Shown: one piece after another, positions 1-6,907 of the stretch
Layout: every line of letters begins with the position of its first letter
How positions within the stretch are numbered: the first letter of the stretch is position 1
Assembly (NCBI GenBank): GCA_023399455.1
Contig: JAEWPN010000047.1
Span: 1-10,401 of the forward strand
Reading direction: 5' to 3'
From: Bacillota bacterium
Lineage (GTDB): Bacteria > Bacillota > Clostridia > Lachnospirales > Lachnospiraceae
Length of the DNA: 10,401 nucleotides
Made by a program: the position numbers and the translations under genes
Notes under the pieces: generated by a model
Databases searched by the model: none
What the model was told of the DNA's origin: nothing
The model's input: only the letters and a program-made list of their open reading frames with translations

Positions 1-109
1 CCTCGATATGGCTGACAAGAGTAAACTTAAAAGTACCGTCCGCAGACTGCTGTTTTTCCACCGGCTCTGCCGGAACCGGATTCATAACCTGATTTACTTT
101 TATATCCAT
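1..109 (-). CDS. YaaR/DUF327 family protein, N-terminal part (runs off the window)
   Basis: A start codon at 109 opens a frame that stays open to the left edge and gives 36 residues beginning MDIKVNQV and reaching FKFTLVSHIE. A strong AAGGAGG site lies five bases upstream (114-120), which fixes the start. The short leader followed by F-K-F-T-L-x-S-x-I-E is what I recall of clostridial DUF327 (YaaR-like) proteins, a family of unknown biochemical function. In Bacillus subtilis yaaR lies in the order yaaO-tmk-yaaQ-yaaR-holB, and the decarboxylase gene found here at 2148-3617 matches yaaO, which supports the call. The next gene outside the window is therefore predicted to be holB. Only the N-terminus is visible, so the family call rests on recall and context. 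Confidence 0.68.
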   Translation of the reverse strand, partial: MDIKVNQVMNPVPAEPVEKQQSADGTFKFTLVSHIE

Positions 110-124
110 ATCTGCCTCCTTACG

Positions 125-138
125 TAAGCATTTGCTTA
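125..138 (-). other. Small dyad TAAGC-ATTT-GCTTA at the kinase/yaaR junction
   Basis: A five-base inverted repeat with a four-base loop overlaps the stop codon of the kinase gene (136-138) and lies just upstream of the AAGGAGG site of the yaaR-like gene. It has no T-tract, so it is not a terminator. It may be a weak intercistronic hairpin or chance. Confidence 0.3.
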
Positions 139-723
139 TAGTATTTCCTCGATGTACTCTTTAATCTCTTTTAAGCAGCGTTCCAAATCGTCGTTGTAAA
201 AGCGCCTGTCTATGCCCGCTTCCTTTACCTTCTCTTCGCTGAAATCTTCACAGTCTGCAAGGTATCTGCGGCACAACTCCTCATAACCCGGATTCTCCTG
301 CTTTTTTTCCCGTTCAAGAGCTCTGGCAAGTCTGACTCCGTCGTCCACCTCTATGAGTACCGGAACAATATTATCCTTCCCCAAAAACTCGCACAGCTTG
401 TTATAAGCCTCCAGCGTTCCTATCACCGCATAGTTTTGATGCTTTAAGTCAATTTTTCCGTCATCCACCGTAAAATAACGCCACGGACCATAATACGTAT
501 CATAGGTTCTCTCCTCTATGATCTTTCTGTCCCTCGATAACTTACGGTAACCCTCTTCATCGGTAAAAAAGTATTCCACACCGTTTACTTCTCCTCCGCG
601 GATAGGCCGGGTGGTATAAGGAACAAGGGTTTTAAGGCCCAATTCCTTATCCTCCAGAATCTTTTGAAAAATTGTATCCTTCCCCGTAGAACTTTTCCCC
701 ATAAAACAGATAAATTTACCCAT
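136..723 (-). CDS. Guanylate-kinase-like P-loop nucleotide kinase
   Basis: This 195-residue protein has the layout of guanylate kinase, the enzyme that phosphorylates GMP to GDP with ATP in the cytoplasm. The P-loop is G-K-S-S-T-G-K-D-T at residues 9-17. The nucleotide-binding segment T-T-R-P-I-R (37-42) leads into G-x-E (44-46... region) and V-E-Y-F-F (49-53), followed by Y-Y-G at 77-79. R39, R42 and Y51 correspond to GMP-contact residues of the family. Two features are unusual: Asp replaces the residue after the P-loop Lys, and the usual Y-G-T is Y-G-P. It therefore belongs to a divergent subgroup, and its true substrate is not certain. The ATG start lies 7 bases after the pyruvate kinase stop; the likely GAGG site is inside the end of that gene, suggesting coupled translation. 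It sits where Bacillus has tmk. A second, canonical gmk elsewhere in the genome is likely (inference). Confidence 0.8.
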   Translation of the reverse strand: MGKFICFMGKSSTGKDTIFQKILEDKELGLKTLVPYTTRPIRGGEVNGVEYFFTDEEGYRKLSRDRKIIEERTYDTYYGPWRYFTVDDGKIDLKHQNYAVIGTLEAYNKLCEFLGKDNIVPVLIEVDDGVRLARALEREKKQENPGYEELCRRYLADCEDFSEEKVKEAGIDRRFYNDDLERCLKEIKEYIEEIL

Positions 724-730
724 TGAAATT

Positions 731-2140
731 TTATACCTCGATGACGCGAATCATATTTGTCCTGCCCGAAATACCCAGCGGCACTCCTGCGGTAAGCACG
801 ACAATGTCTCCCCTCTTCACATAGCCCGCTCTTTCTACGGCATGGGTAGCTTCTTCGAACAAATCGTCCGCTTTTTCCTCTTTTTGGATCAATACGGGAA
901 TCACACCCCATGACAGATTGAGCTGTCTGCACACTCTCGGATTTACTGCGCATGCGATAACCGGGCATTTCGGCTTATATCTGGAAATCATGCCTGCCGT
1001 AAAGCCCGACATCGTTACTGTGATAATGGCCGATGCATTCAATTCGGAGGCAGTAGTGCATGTAGCGTGGGAAATCGCTGTGGTGATATCAGGGTTTTCA
1101 CACCTGTTTCTTCTCATCCGGGAATCATAATCAATATCTTTTTCCGTACGCTCTGCAATTCTTGCCATGGTCTTTACCGCTTCTACCGGATATAAACCTG
1201 CAGCGGTTTCTCCGGAAAGCATGATTGCTGTAGTTCCGTCATAAATAGCGTTGGCGATGTCCGTGGTCTCCGCACGGGTAGGCCTGGGATTCTTGATCAT
1301 GGATTCCAGCATCTGCGTCGCTGTAATTACGTGCTTGCCCTGTGCCACGGCCATTTTAATCATCCGCTTCTGCAATACGGGAACCTCCTCGATAGGTACC
1401 TCAACGCCCATATCGCCTCTGGCTACCATAATACCGTCAGACACTGACAGAATCTCTTCTAAGTTCTGAATTCCCTGCATATTTTCTATTTTGGAAATAA
1501 CCTTCATCGTACTGTGGTGCTCGTCCAAAATCTTTCTTATTTCTAATACATCTTCTTTTGATCTGACAAAGGAAGCTGCAATAAAATCATAACCAACCTC
1601 ACATCCGAAAATGATATCCGCCCTGTCGGTGTCACTGATATAAGGCATGGACAAAATGGCGTTAGGTACGTTGACCCCCTTATGATTGGAGACCGGACCG
1701 CCGTTTACTACGGTACAGATTATGTCCTCACCCTTAATATCGGTTACTGTCATTTCAATCAGACCATCGTCGATCAAGATAGACATACCGACAGAAACGT
1801 CCTTTTTCAAGTTCTTATATGTAATGGAAGCTCTCTTGGAATCTCCCAGCACATCCTCGGTGGTTAGGGCAAATAGTTGTCCGGTTACGAGCTCCGTTCT
1901 GCCGTCCTTGAAATCGCAAAGGCGGATTTCCGGGCCCTTTGTATCCAAAAGCGTGGCTACCGGAAGCTTCAGTTCCTCGCTTAATCTTATTACTCTGGCT
2001 AATTTCTCCTTATGTTGCTTATGCGTTCCATGGGAAAAGTTAAAACGGGCAACGTTCATGCCTGCTAACATCAACTCTTTCAATTTTTTTTCGCTCTCGC
2101 TGGAAGGTCCTATCGTGCAAATTATTTTAGTTTTTCTCAT
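731..2140 (-). CDS. pyk: Pyruvate kinase
   Basis: This enzyme converts phosphoenolpyruvate and ADP to pyruvate and ATP, the last step of glycolysis. The 469-residue length matches the short class (E. coli PykF is about 470) and lacks the extra C-terminal domain seen in Bacillus Pyk. Visible motifs in order are C-T-I-G-P-S-S (8-14), R32/N34/S36 in A-R-F-N-F-S-H-G, D-T-K-G-P-E-I-R (66-73), the catalytic Lys near 217 in I-S-K-I-E-N-M-Q-G, the metal-binding A-R-G-D-M-G-V-E (240-247), then A-T-Q-M-L-E-S-M and P-T-R-A-E-T-T-D. The C-terminal G-R-T-N-M-I-R-V segment completes a normal regulatory domain. The ATG at 2140 has an AAAGGAGA site that overlaps the stop codon of the decarboxylase, 7 bases away, so translation is probably coupled. 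Its place between a yaaO-like and a gmk-like gene is not the usual glycolytic context (pfkA-pyk). Confidence 0.97.
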   Translation of the reverse strand: MRKTKIICTIGPSSESEKKLKELMLAGMNVARFNFSHGTHKQHKEKLARVIRLSEELKLPVATLLDTKGPEIRLCDFKDGRTELVTGQLFALTTEDVLGDSKRASITYKNLKKDVSVGMSILIDDGLIEMTVTDIKGEDIICTVVNGGPVSNHKGVNVPNAILSMPYISDTDRADIIFGCEVGYDFIAASFVRSKEDVLEIRKILDEHHSTMKVISKIENMQGIQNLEEILSVSDGIMVARGDMGVEVPIEEVPVLQKRMIKMAVAQGKHVITATQMLESMIKNPRPTRAETTDIANAIYDGTTAIMLSGETAAGLYPVEAVKTMARIAERTEKDIDYDSRMRRNRCENPDITTAISHATCTTASELNASAIITVTMSGFTAGMISRYKPKCPVIACAVNPRVCRQLNLSWGVIPVLIQKEEKADDLFEEATHAVERAGYVKRGDIVVLTAGVPLGISGRTNMIRVIEV

Positions 2141-2147
2141 GTTACAT

Positions 2148-3617
2148 TTATCTCCTTTTATTCAACTTTTTCTTTGATTTGTTAACACTTTCCAGTACCT
2201 TAAGCATTCCATCCTGCGCGCCTTGTACATGCAATCCTGCGCGGAGATATGAATCGATCGCTTCCACCGTACCGCCCTCTATTTTTTCTCCGGGCACCAC
2301 AATTGGAACTCCCGGAGGATATAAGTTAATAAATTCGGCGGACGTCCTGCCCTGCGCTTCCCGAACCGGTATATAATGATACCCTTTTTCGTCGGATAAC
2401 GCAATCGCTTTTGCAATAGACATCATTATTTCCAGAGGAGCCAAAACCCTTTCCTCCTGTATATCCGCAACAGACGCCGTTATTTCGTTATCGATTTCCA
2501 ATAAAGCCTTCGCAAGCCGTTCCAGGCCCTCCTGTCTGTCTATCGGAGAAAGCATTGCCAAAACATAGCCGTCTGCCGCCATCTCCAGCTGGAGGTGATA
2601 CTTCTCTCTTAGAATATCGTAGAGCTGCTGCCCCGTCAATTCTCCGTTCTTTATGGAAATCACCACCTTTGTGGGATCCATGACCCGCATACGACAGTCA
2701 GAAACTGTCTGCCTGTCCATAATCTCCAAATATCTGCATCCCGCAATCTCTTTTATGAAACTGTCACGGTAATCCAACAGCTGTCCTAAAAGCTGCCGCC
2801 CTTCCCTTTTCATCAAATTCATACATGAATCGATGGAAGCCATAAGGACATAGGAAGGGCTGCTGGTCTGAAATACCTTAAGATACCTCTTAAGACGTTC
2901 TCTGTTTACCAACTTCCCATTTACATGCAAAAGAGCTGTCTGTGTCATGGCGGGCAGCGTCTTATGAACGCTGTGTATCACTATGTCAGCACCCTGCCTC
3001 ACCGCATTTTCCGGGAAAGCTTCATGAAAACCGAAATGTGCTCCGTGGGCCTCGTCTACAATCAGGGGCTTTCCATATCTATGTGTTATATCGGCAATTT
3101 TCCCGATGTCGGATACCACTCCTTCATAGGTGGGAGAGGTAATAATTACCGCCGCTATATCCGGCTGTTCCTCCAAGAGCCTTTCCACGCTCTCGGGAGC
3201 TACTGCGTCCGCAATGTTGTACTTTTTCACTATGTCCGGATATAAATAGGACACCTGAAGCTCCTGCAGATAAACAGCATAATACACCGACTTGTGACAG
3301 TTCCTCGCCACTAAAAGCCGGTCTCCCCTTTGTGTCACTGCGAAAATTGCGCTGAGTATCCCGCAAGTGCTTCCATTTACGAGGAAGAATGTCTCTTCCG
3401 CGCCATAAAGCTTCGCCGCCTCCTGCTGTGCTTTTCGTAAAATTCCCTGCGGTTGATGCAGGTTGTCGAATCCGTCTATTTCCGTAATATCGATTCCGTA
3501 TGCCGCCTCCAAGGCGCGGCCACACTTTCCTACAGCATTTCTCTTATGCCCCGGCATGTGAAAGGGGTAATAGTCAGAATCTCTGTATTTTTCAAGTTGT
3601 TCAAATAAATCGCTCAA
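2148..3617 (-). CDS. Orn/Lys/Arg decarboxylase (PLP fold type I, YaaO/SpeA type)
   Basis: A cytoplasmic pyridoxal-phosphate enzyme that decarboxylates a basic amino acid to a polyamine precursor; which of arginine, lysine or ornithine cannot be told from sequence. The 489-residue length fits the short SpeA/YaaO class. Visible are the family opening P-F-H-M-P-G-H-K-R (18-26), the PLP-ring Asp in V-D-E-A-H-G-A-H (187-194), the Schiff-base Lys219 in S-V-H-K-T, and the C-terminal domain with P-P-G-V-P-I-V-V-P-G-E. The start is TTG at 3617, with AAGGA seven bases upstream; the next ATG would be Met21, inside the conserved F-H-M-P-G-H motif, so it cannot be the start. Three tandem 20-base dyads fill the gap to the preceding HD gene, and the last one touches the ribosome binding site. 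This gene is the counterpart of Bacillus yaaO in the yaaO-...-yaaR-holB region. Confidence 0.93.
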   Translation of the reverse strand: MSDLFEQLEKYRDSDYYPFHMPGHKRNAVGKCGRALEAAYGIDITEIDGFDNLHQPQGILRKAQQEAAKLYGAEETFFLVNGSTCGILSAIFAVTQRGDRLLVARNCHKSVYYAVYLQELQVSYLYPDIVKKYNIADAVAPESVERLLEEQPDIAAVIITSPTYEGVVSDIGKIADITHRYGKPLIVDEAHGAHFGFHEAFPENAVRQGADIVIHSVHKTLPAMTQTALLHVNGKLVNRERLKRYLKVFQTSSPSYVLMASIDSCMNLMKREGRQLLGQLLDYRDSFIKEIAGCRYLEIMDRQTVSDCRMRVMDPTKVVISIKNGELTGQQLYDILREKYHLQLEMAADGYVLAMLSPIDRQEGLERLAKALLEIDNEITASVADIQEERVLAPLEIMMSIAKAIALSDEKGYHYIPVREAQGRTSAEFINLYPPGVPIVVPGEKIEGGTVEAIDSYLRAGLHVQGAQDGMLKVLESVNKSKKKLNKRR

Positions 3618-3627
3618 TCTTTTATCC

Positions 3628-3687
3628 TTACGGGTGTTCCGTACTTATTATGAGTGTTGTTTACTCATTGTGAGTGTTCTTCACTCA
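3628..3687 (-). repeat. Three tandem 20-bp dyad-symmetric repeats in the decarboxylase leader
   Basis: Read on the minus strand, three adjacent 20-base units follow each other without a gap: TGAGTGAAGAACACTCACAA (3687-3668), TGAGTAAACAACACTCATAA (3667-3648) and TAAGTACGGAACACCCGTAA (3647-3628). Units 1 and 2 agree at 17 of 20 positions, and 12 positions are the same in all three. Each unit can fold back on itself: TGAGTG/CACTCA, TGAGT/ACTCA and TACGG/CCGTA, around a short A-rich loop. The stems differ in sequence but stay paired. Unit 1 begins exactly on the TGA stop codon of the HD gene, and unit 3 ends at the AAGGA Shine-Dalgarno of the decarboxylase TTG start. No T-tract follows, so these are not ordinary terminators. 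They could be operators (iteron-like) or RNA hairpins affecting translation or mRNA stability; function is inferred only. Confidence 0.75.
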
Positions 3688-4272
3688 TTGATATTGCACT
3701 TTCACTTTGATACCGAGCTTTGGCGCTCTTCTTTCCCAATACTGCTTCCCGTCTCCCCGATGCAAGCGTATCGTCTCCAAAAGGGAGCAGTATTTATCCG
3801 CAGTAGTCACTATCCACGCCTCGCGGCACTGGGGCGGAACTACTGTAAGCGGCCACATATGCTTCTTGATAATATCCCTTTCTCTGGGAGTAAGCTTATA
3901 TTCTCTTGAAGCATTCCTAAGCGCTATTCCCGGATGGTAGAAGCCGTGCAGCCGCTTTCTGTTCTCCCTTTGCTTGTCGTGCCAGTCGTAAAGAAAATAA
4001 TCGTGAAGCAAAGCTCCCCGTACCAGTTCTCTTTGGCTGCAATTAATTCTCAGCTTTTTACTGATGGCTAGGCTGTATTTGGCAACATTGATACAATGGT
4101 TATTCACGCTCATATTTCCATGCTGGATATGCTCGTTTGTCTTCTTGAAGTTGTCGGAATCCAGAATATCCCCACCGTGCTGTTTCAGCAGGTTGTTCAA
4201 TTCCTTTTGCTTATAGAAAGCTTCCCGCAGCTTCTCTCTTTTCTTTTCACTTTTTTTCACTGTGTCTCTCAT
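3685..4272 (-). CDS. HD-domain phosphohydrolase-like protein
   Basis: A 195-residue cytoplasmic protein with the metal-binding pattern of the HD superfamily: H59, H90-D91 in L-L-H-D-Y-F, further histidines H113 and H138, and D159 in T-T-A-D-K-Y. HD proteins hydrolyse phosphate esters such as nucleotides or signalling nucleotides; the substrate here cannot be assigned. The first 50 residues are highly charged, with many Lys and Glu, and may form a helix. There is no signal peptide or membrane segment. The start is uncertain: ATG at 4272 lacks a clear Shine-Dalgarno (only GGGA about 13 bases upstream), and GTG at codon 5 is an alternative. It follows the L,D-transpeptidase gene by 55 bases and shares its strand. 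Its TGA stop is the first triplet of the tandem repeats before the decarboxylase. Confidence 0.82.
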   Translation of the reverse strand: MRDTVKKSEKKREKLREAFYKQKELNNLLKQHGGDILDSDNFKKTNEHIQHGNMSVNNHCINVAKYSLAISKKLRINCSQRELVRGALLHDYFLYDWHDKQRENRKRLHGFYHPGIALRNASREYKLTPRERDIIKKHMWPLTVVPPQCREAWIVTTADKYCSLLETIRLHRGDGKQYWERRAPKLGIKVKVQYQ

Positions 4273-4327
4273 CTCGCATTCAATCCCAGCTTTCTTGATT
4301 TTACAAGCCTTTATACCGAATTACTAA

Positions 4328-5722
4328 TTAATAATAACATACAACTGGGAATCCGGTATATATATATTCGTAAATTATTTTTGCATTTTCTAGTGGAAGA
4401 TTTATACAACCGTGAGAACCGTTAGTCTCGTATATCTGCCCGCCGAAAGAGCCGCGCCATGTGGCGTCGTGCATTCCGATATTTCCGTTAAAAGGCATCC
4501 AATAGTTCACGGGCGTCTCATATCCCTCTCCCCGAAGAACCGCATTCCTGGCCTTGTAGGTCAGACCGTAGACTCCTGCAGGCGTATTCCAGCCTCTGGA
4601 CGCATTTCCTGAAACAAAATCGCTTTCTACAATAATAGCACTTTCCACATACAAATACAGGTGTTGGTTGCTCAAATCGATTTCCACATAGCTGTTTCCG
4701 ATGTCCTGCTGTCCGGGCGCTGCTGCCGTATAGCTGTATGCCGGCTCCCGGCTCTGAGTTTCCCCATTTTTCACAGCCGCGGTCAATGTTTCTATTTCGG
4801 CCTCCTTATCGGTCTTCCAGCCATATGCACCGCTTTTCAATTCGATTTCCCGGCCGTCCGTAGTATGAAATATGCGGTTCTTCCCGTAGGTATCATACAG
4901 CTCAGCCTGCTCTGTCACGAATTCCCTTATCTTCTCTTCGTCCAGGGTTGCCGAATCCTTCGTTATGACAATCCAGCCGCTTATTACATCTCCATCCACC
5001 ACTACATCGCTTCCATTCCAGTTATAAATAATATTGGCTGAAATGTATTTATTAGCCTGAACAGCCAGCTCATTTAGTGTTTTATCGTCCGCATTCACCT
5101 CTGCATACCGGTAGCAATCTTTTTCATCGAGGTCCACCGAGAGCTCCATTCTGTTTATCGCTTCTTTGATCGCTTGTGCCGTCTTCTCCTTTACTATGTC
5201 CGTTCCCGGGCTGCTGTCCACAACGATATAGCATTTTCCCTCTGAGGAATATGTGAGATAAGCGTCGCTGGGCGCCCTGATGTTCTCCGTTTTAAAAAAG
5301 GTAAGACCGTCTATCTTTTCGTCCAGTATTTCTTCATTATATTCTACTAATTGCGGTATGTCATAGGAATATTCCTTAAAAAATCCTAAAATCCACAGCA
5401 GAGGACTCTGCTCTCTCTTTATGTTTATAAGAGAATCGTCGAATATGTATTCCATATCTATCTCAGCCGGCAGAATTGTATCATACATTCCCTCTCTTCC
5501 CTGAATCTCAAGAGAATATTTCTGAAACTCTTGGTACATGATGGCCTCTGCCTCCACCGGTGTCTTATAACTGTAATCGTCTCCATTTATTTTTGTATGA
5601 TAATAATAGTGATCTTCAAAAAACAGAGAAAAACCGGCATATGTAGCCGCTATCAGTATAACGCTCACAATCACCACAGTAGCTGCAATTTTCTTCCATA
5701 ATGACTTTTTTCTCCTTTCCAT
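4328..5722 (-). CDS. Membrane-anchored L,D-transpeptidase (YkuD domain)
   Basis: This protein is expected to act outside the membrane, forming 3-3 cross-links in peptidoglycan or attaching other groups to it. Of 464 residues, the first dozen are basic (M-E-R-R-K-K-S-L-W-K-K), followed by a hydrophobic segment at about 12-35 that serves as an uncleaved signal anchor. The middle part (about 40-330) resembles the putative peptidoglycan-binding region of clostridial YkuD proteins, with an I-N-G-D-D-Y-S-Y-K-T-P-x-E-A start. The YkuD catalytic domain covers about 345-464, with H418 in I-G-M-H and the signature S-H-G-C-I-N-L-P at 436-443, Cys439 being the nucleophile. The ATG is preceded by a G-rich GGGGAGAAGGG site. 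It lies 32 bases after azlD. Such enzymes can give resistance to some beta-lactams; nothing here shows that for this one. Confidence 0.94.
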   Translation of the reverse strand: MERRKKSLWKKIAATVVIVSVILIAATYAGFSLFFEDHYYYHTKINGDDYSYKTPVEAEAIMYQEFQKYSLEIQGREGMYDTILPAEIDMEYIFDDSLINIKREQSPLLWILGFFKEYSYDIPQLVEYNEEILDEKIDGLTFFKTENIRAPSDAYLTYSSEGKCYIVVDSSPGTDIVKEKTAQAIKEAINRMELSVDLDEKDCYRYAEVNADDKTLNELAVQANKYISANIIYNWNGSDVVVDGDVISGWIVITKDSATLDEEKIREFVTEQAELYDTYGKNRIFHTTDGREIELKSGAYGWKTDKEAEIETLTAAVKNGETQSREPAYSYTAAAPGQQDIGNSYVEIDLSNQHLYLYVESAIIVESDFVSGNASRGWNTPAGVYGLTYKARNAVLRGEGYETPVNYWMPFNGNIGMHDATWRGSFGGQIYETNGSHGCINLPLENAKIIYEYIYTGFPVVCYY

Positions 5723-5754
5723 GTCCCTTCTCCCCTATCATTTGTCTCTCTATT

Positions 5755-6084
5755 TTATGTGAATATCATTTGAATAAGCACCATATAACATATTGTTCCC
5801 AAACCTACCGAAATCAGTATATTTTTTTTCCATAAATGTAAAATTGCCACAAGTGCAACGGAAATCAACTCTGGAAATCCATGCGTCCCTTCCATAATTT
5901 CGATATTTCGCAGACAATATATAACCAAGGTAGCCATAATCGCTTCGGGAAGAAATTTCCCTAAATAATGTATGGTCTCGGGCACCTGCCTGTTGCCACC
6001 GAACAAAAGAAACGGAACAGCGCGTATCAAGATCGTGCAGGCCGACACTACCGCAATAATTGCAACCGAATGTATAACGTCCAT
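5755..6084 (-). CDS. azlD: AzlD family branched-chain amino acid exporter subunit
   Basis: A small integral membrane protein that works with AzlC as a two-part exporter for branched-chain amino acids and analogues such as azaleucine. I chose the ATG at 6084 (109 residues, M-D-V-I-H-S-V-A) because AAAGGTGA lies about eight bases upstream; the frame is open further, but that extension would run over the end of azlC and is rich in charged residues. Hydrophobic segments are visible at about 5-27, 40-60, 70-85 and 88-107, with the family-like I-R-x-x-P-F-L-L-F and L-P-E-A-I-M-A. The gene begins 22 bases after the azlC stop, the normal azlCD order. No regulator such as AzlB is beside it. Confidence 0.92.
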   Translation of the reverse strand: MDVIHSVAIIAVVSACTILIRAVPFLLFGGNRQVPETIHYLGKFLPEAIMATLVIYCLRNIEIMEGTHGFPELISVALVAILHLWKKNILISVGLGTICYMVLIQMIFT

Positions 6085-6106
6085 ATGAATAATCTCACCT
6101 TTCTTT

Positions 6107-6844
6107 CTATTCTTCCGTTCGGATACAGGATGCATCCTGCATCTGTGCCTCTTTACCGTCCAGATGTTTTCTTGCCGCAATCAAGATGATAACGGACATA
6201 AGAAGAGACGGAAGGATAAACCTGTCAGCCCCGAATACGAATAAAAACAGCAGGGACATCAAAAAGCCTGCGGTTGCCGGAATATGAGATTTGCTTTCCC
6301 GCCACTGCTCCACCACAATCGCTACGAACAAAGCGGTCATGGAAAAATCAATTCCCGTTGAGTCAAAGGTGATGAGTTGTCCTGCCAGTCCGCCGATCAC
6401 CGAGCCCGCAATCCAATAGCATTGGTTGAAGAAAGAAATAAGAAACATTACTTTCTTTTCGTTCATTTCGGGGGGAACCTTGGTCCTGCACAGCACGGAA
6501 TATGTTTCATCCGTCAAAGAAAACACCATATAGGGGTATACTTTTCCCATACTACGGTATTTTTCGATAAAAGAAAAACCATAAAAGATATGTCTGCCGT
6601 TAATGAATAACGTCATGATTGCCGTATAAAAAAGGCTTGCGCCTCCGGAAAGCAGCGTAACCATTACAAACTGCATGCTTCCCGCATAAACGACCACACT
6701 GATCGCAAATGCCCACATAAAATGATATCCCGCGTCTTGCAGCATCAGCCCAAACGCTATACCTAAGAATATATAACCGAGCATAACAGGAATCGAATGC
6801 CTGAATGCATATTGTATACAGGATGTTCTTTTATCTCTTTCCAC
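6107..6844 (-). CDS. azlC: AzlC family branched-chain amino acid permease/exporter
   Basis: The large membrane subunit of the AzlCD exporter, 245 residues with several hydrophobic helices. Family hallmarks visible are A-G-S-M-Q-F near residue 55, N-G-R-H-I-F-Y-G near 82, and T-D-E-T-Y-S near 112. The start is GTG at 6844, supported by GAGGTGA six bases upstream; the next in-frame Met lies inside the first membrane helix. It is the first gene of the minus-strand run and has its own promoter just upstream, leaving only a short untranslated leader with no room for a riboswitch or T-box. Confidence 0.94.
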   Translation of the reverse strand: MERDKRTSCIQYAFRHSIPVMLGYIFLGIAFGLMLQDAGYHFMWAFAISVVVYAGSMQFVMVTLLSGGASLFYTAIMTLFINGRHIFYGFSFIEKYRSMGKVYPYMVFSLTDETYSVLCRTKVPPEMNEKKVMFLISFFNQCYWIAGSVIGGLAGQLITFDSTGIDFSMTALFVAIVVEQWRESKSHIPATAGFLMSLLFLFVFGADRFILPSLLMSVIILIAARKHLDGKEAQMQDASCIRTEE

Positions 6845-6869
6845 TGAAAATCACCTCAAAATTCATTTC

Positions 6870-6898
6870 ATTGTATCATTAATGGGGTAATTAATCAA
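6870..6898 (-). promoter_or_regulatory. Sigma-A-type promoter for azlCD and possibly the genes beyond
   Basis: On the minus strand TTGATT (6898-6893) and TACAAT (6875-6870) are separated by exactly 17 bases. Both hexamers are close to the consensus, and the expected start of transcription lies about 20 bases before the azlC GTG. No terminator is evident between azlC and yaaR, so this could drive all eight genes, although internal promoters may exist. The -35 box lies only 10 bases from the start of the divergent small ORF at 6908. Confidence 0.65.
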
Positions 6899-6907
6899 TG
6901 TTGTAAT

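Noticed and set aside
3124..3525. 133-residue minus-strand frame inside the decarboxylase gene
   Set aside because: It is an out-of-frame shadow of the decarboxylase, which has all its motifs in the main frame.
3628..3687. CRISPR array or transposon end as an explanation of the tandem repeats
   Set aside because: The units are 20 bases long with no unique spacers between them, and there are no cas or transposase genes nearby.
6085..6180. N-terminal extension of azlD by 32 residues
   Set aside because: It would overlap the azlC end, is highly charged, and ignores the good ribosome site before the ATG at 6084.
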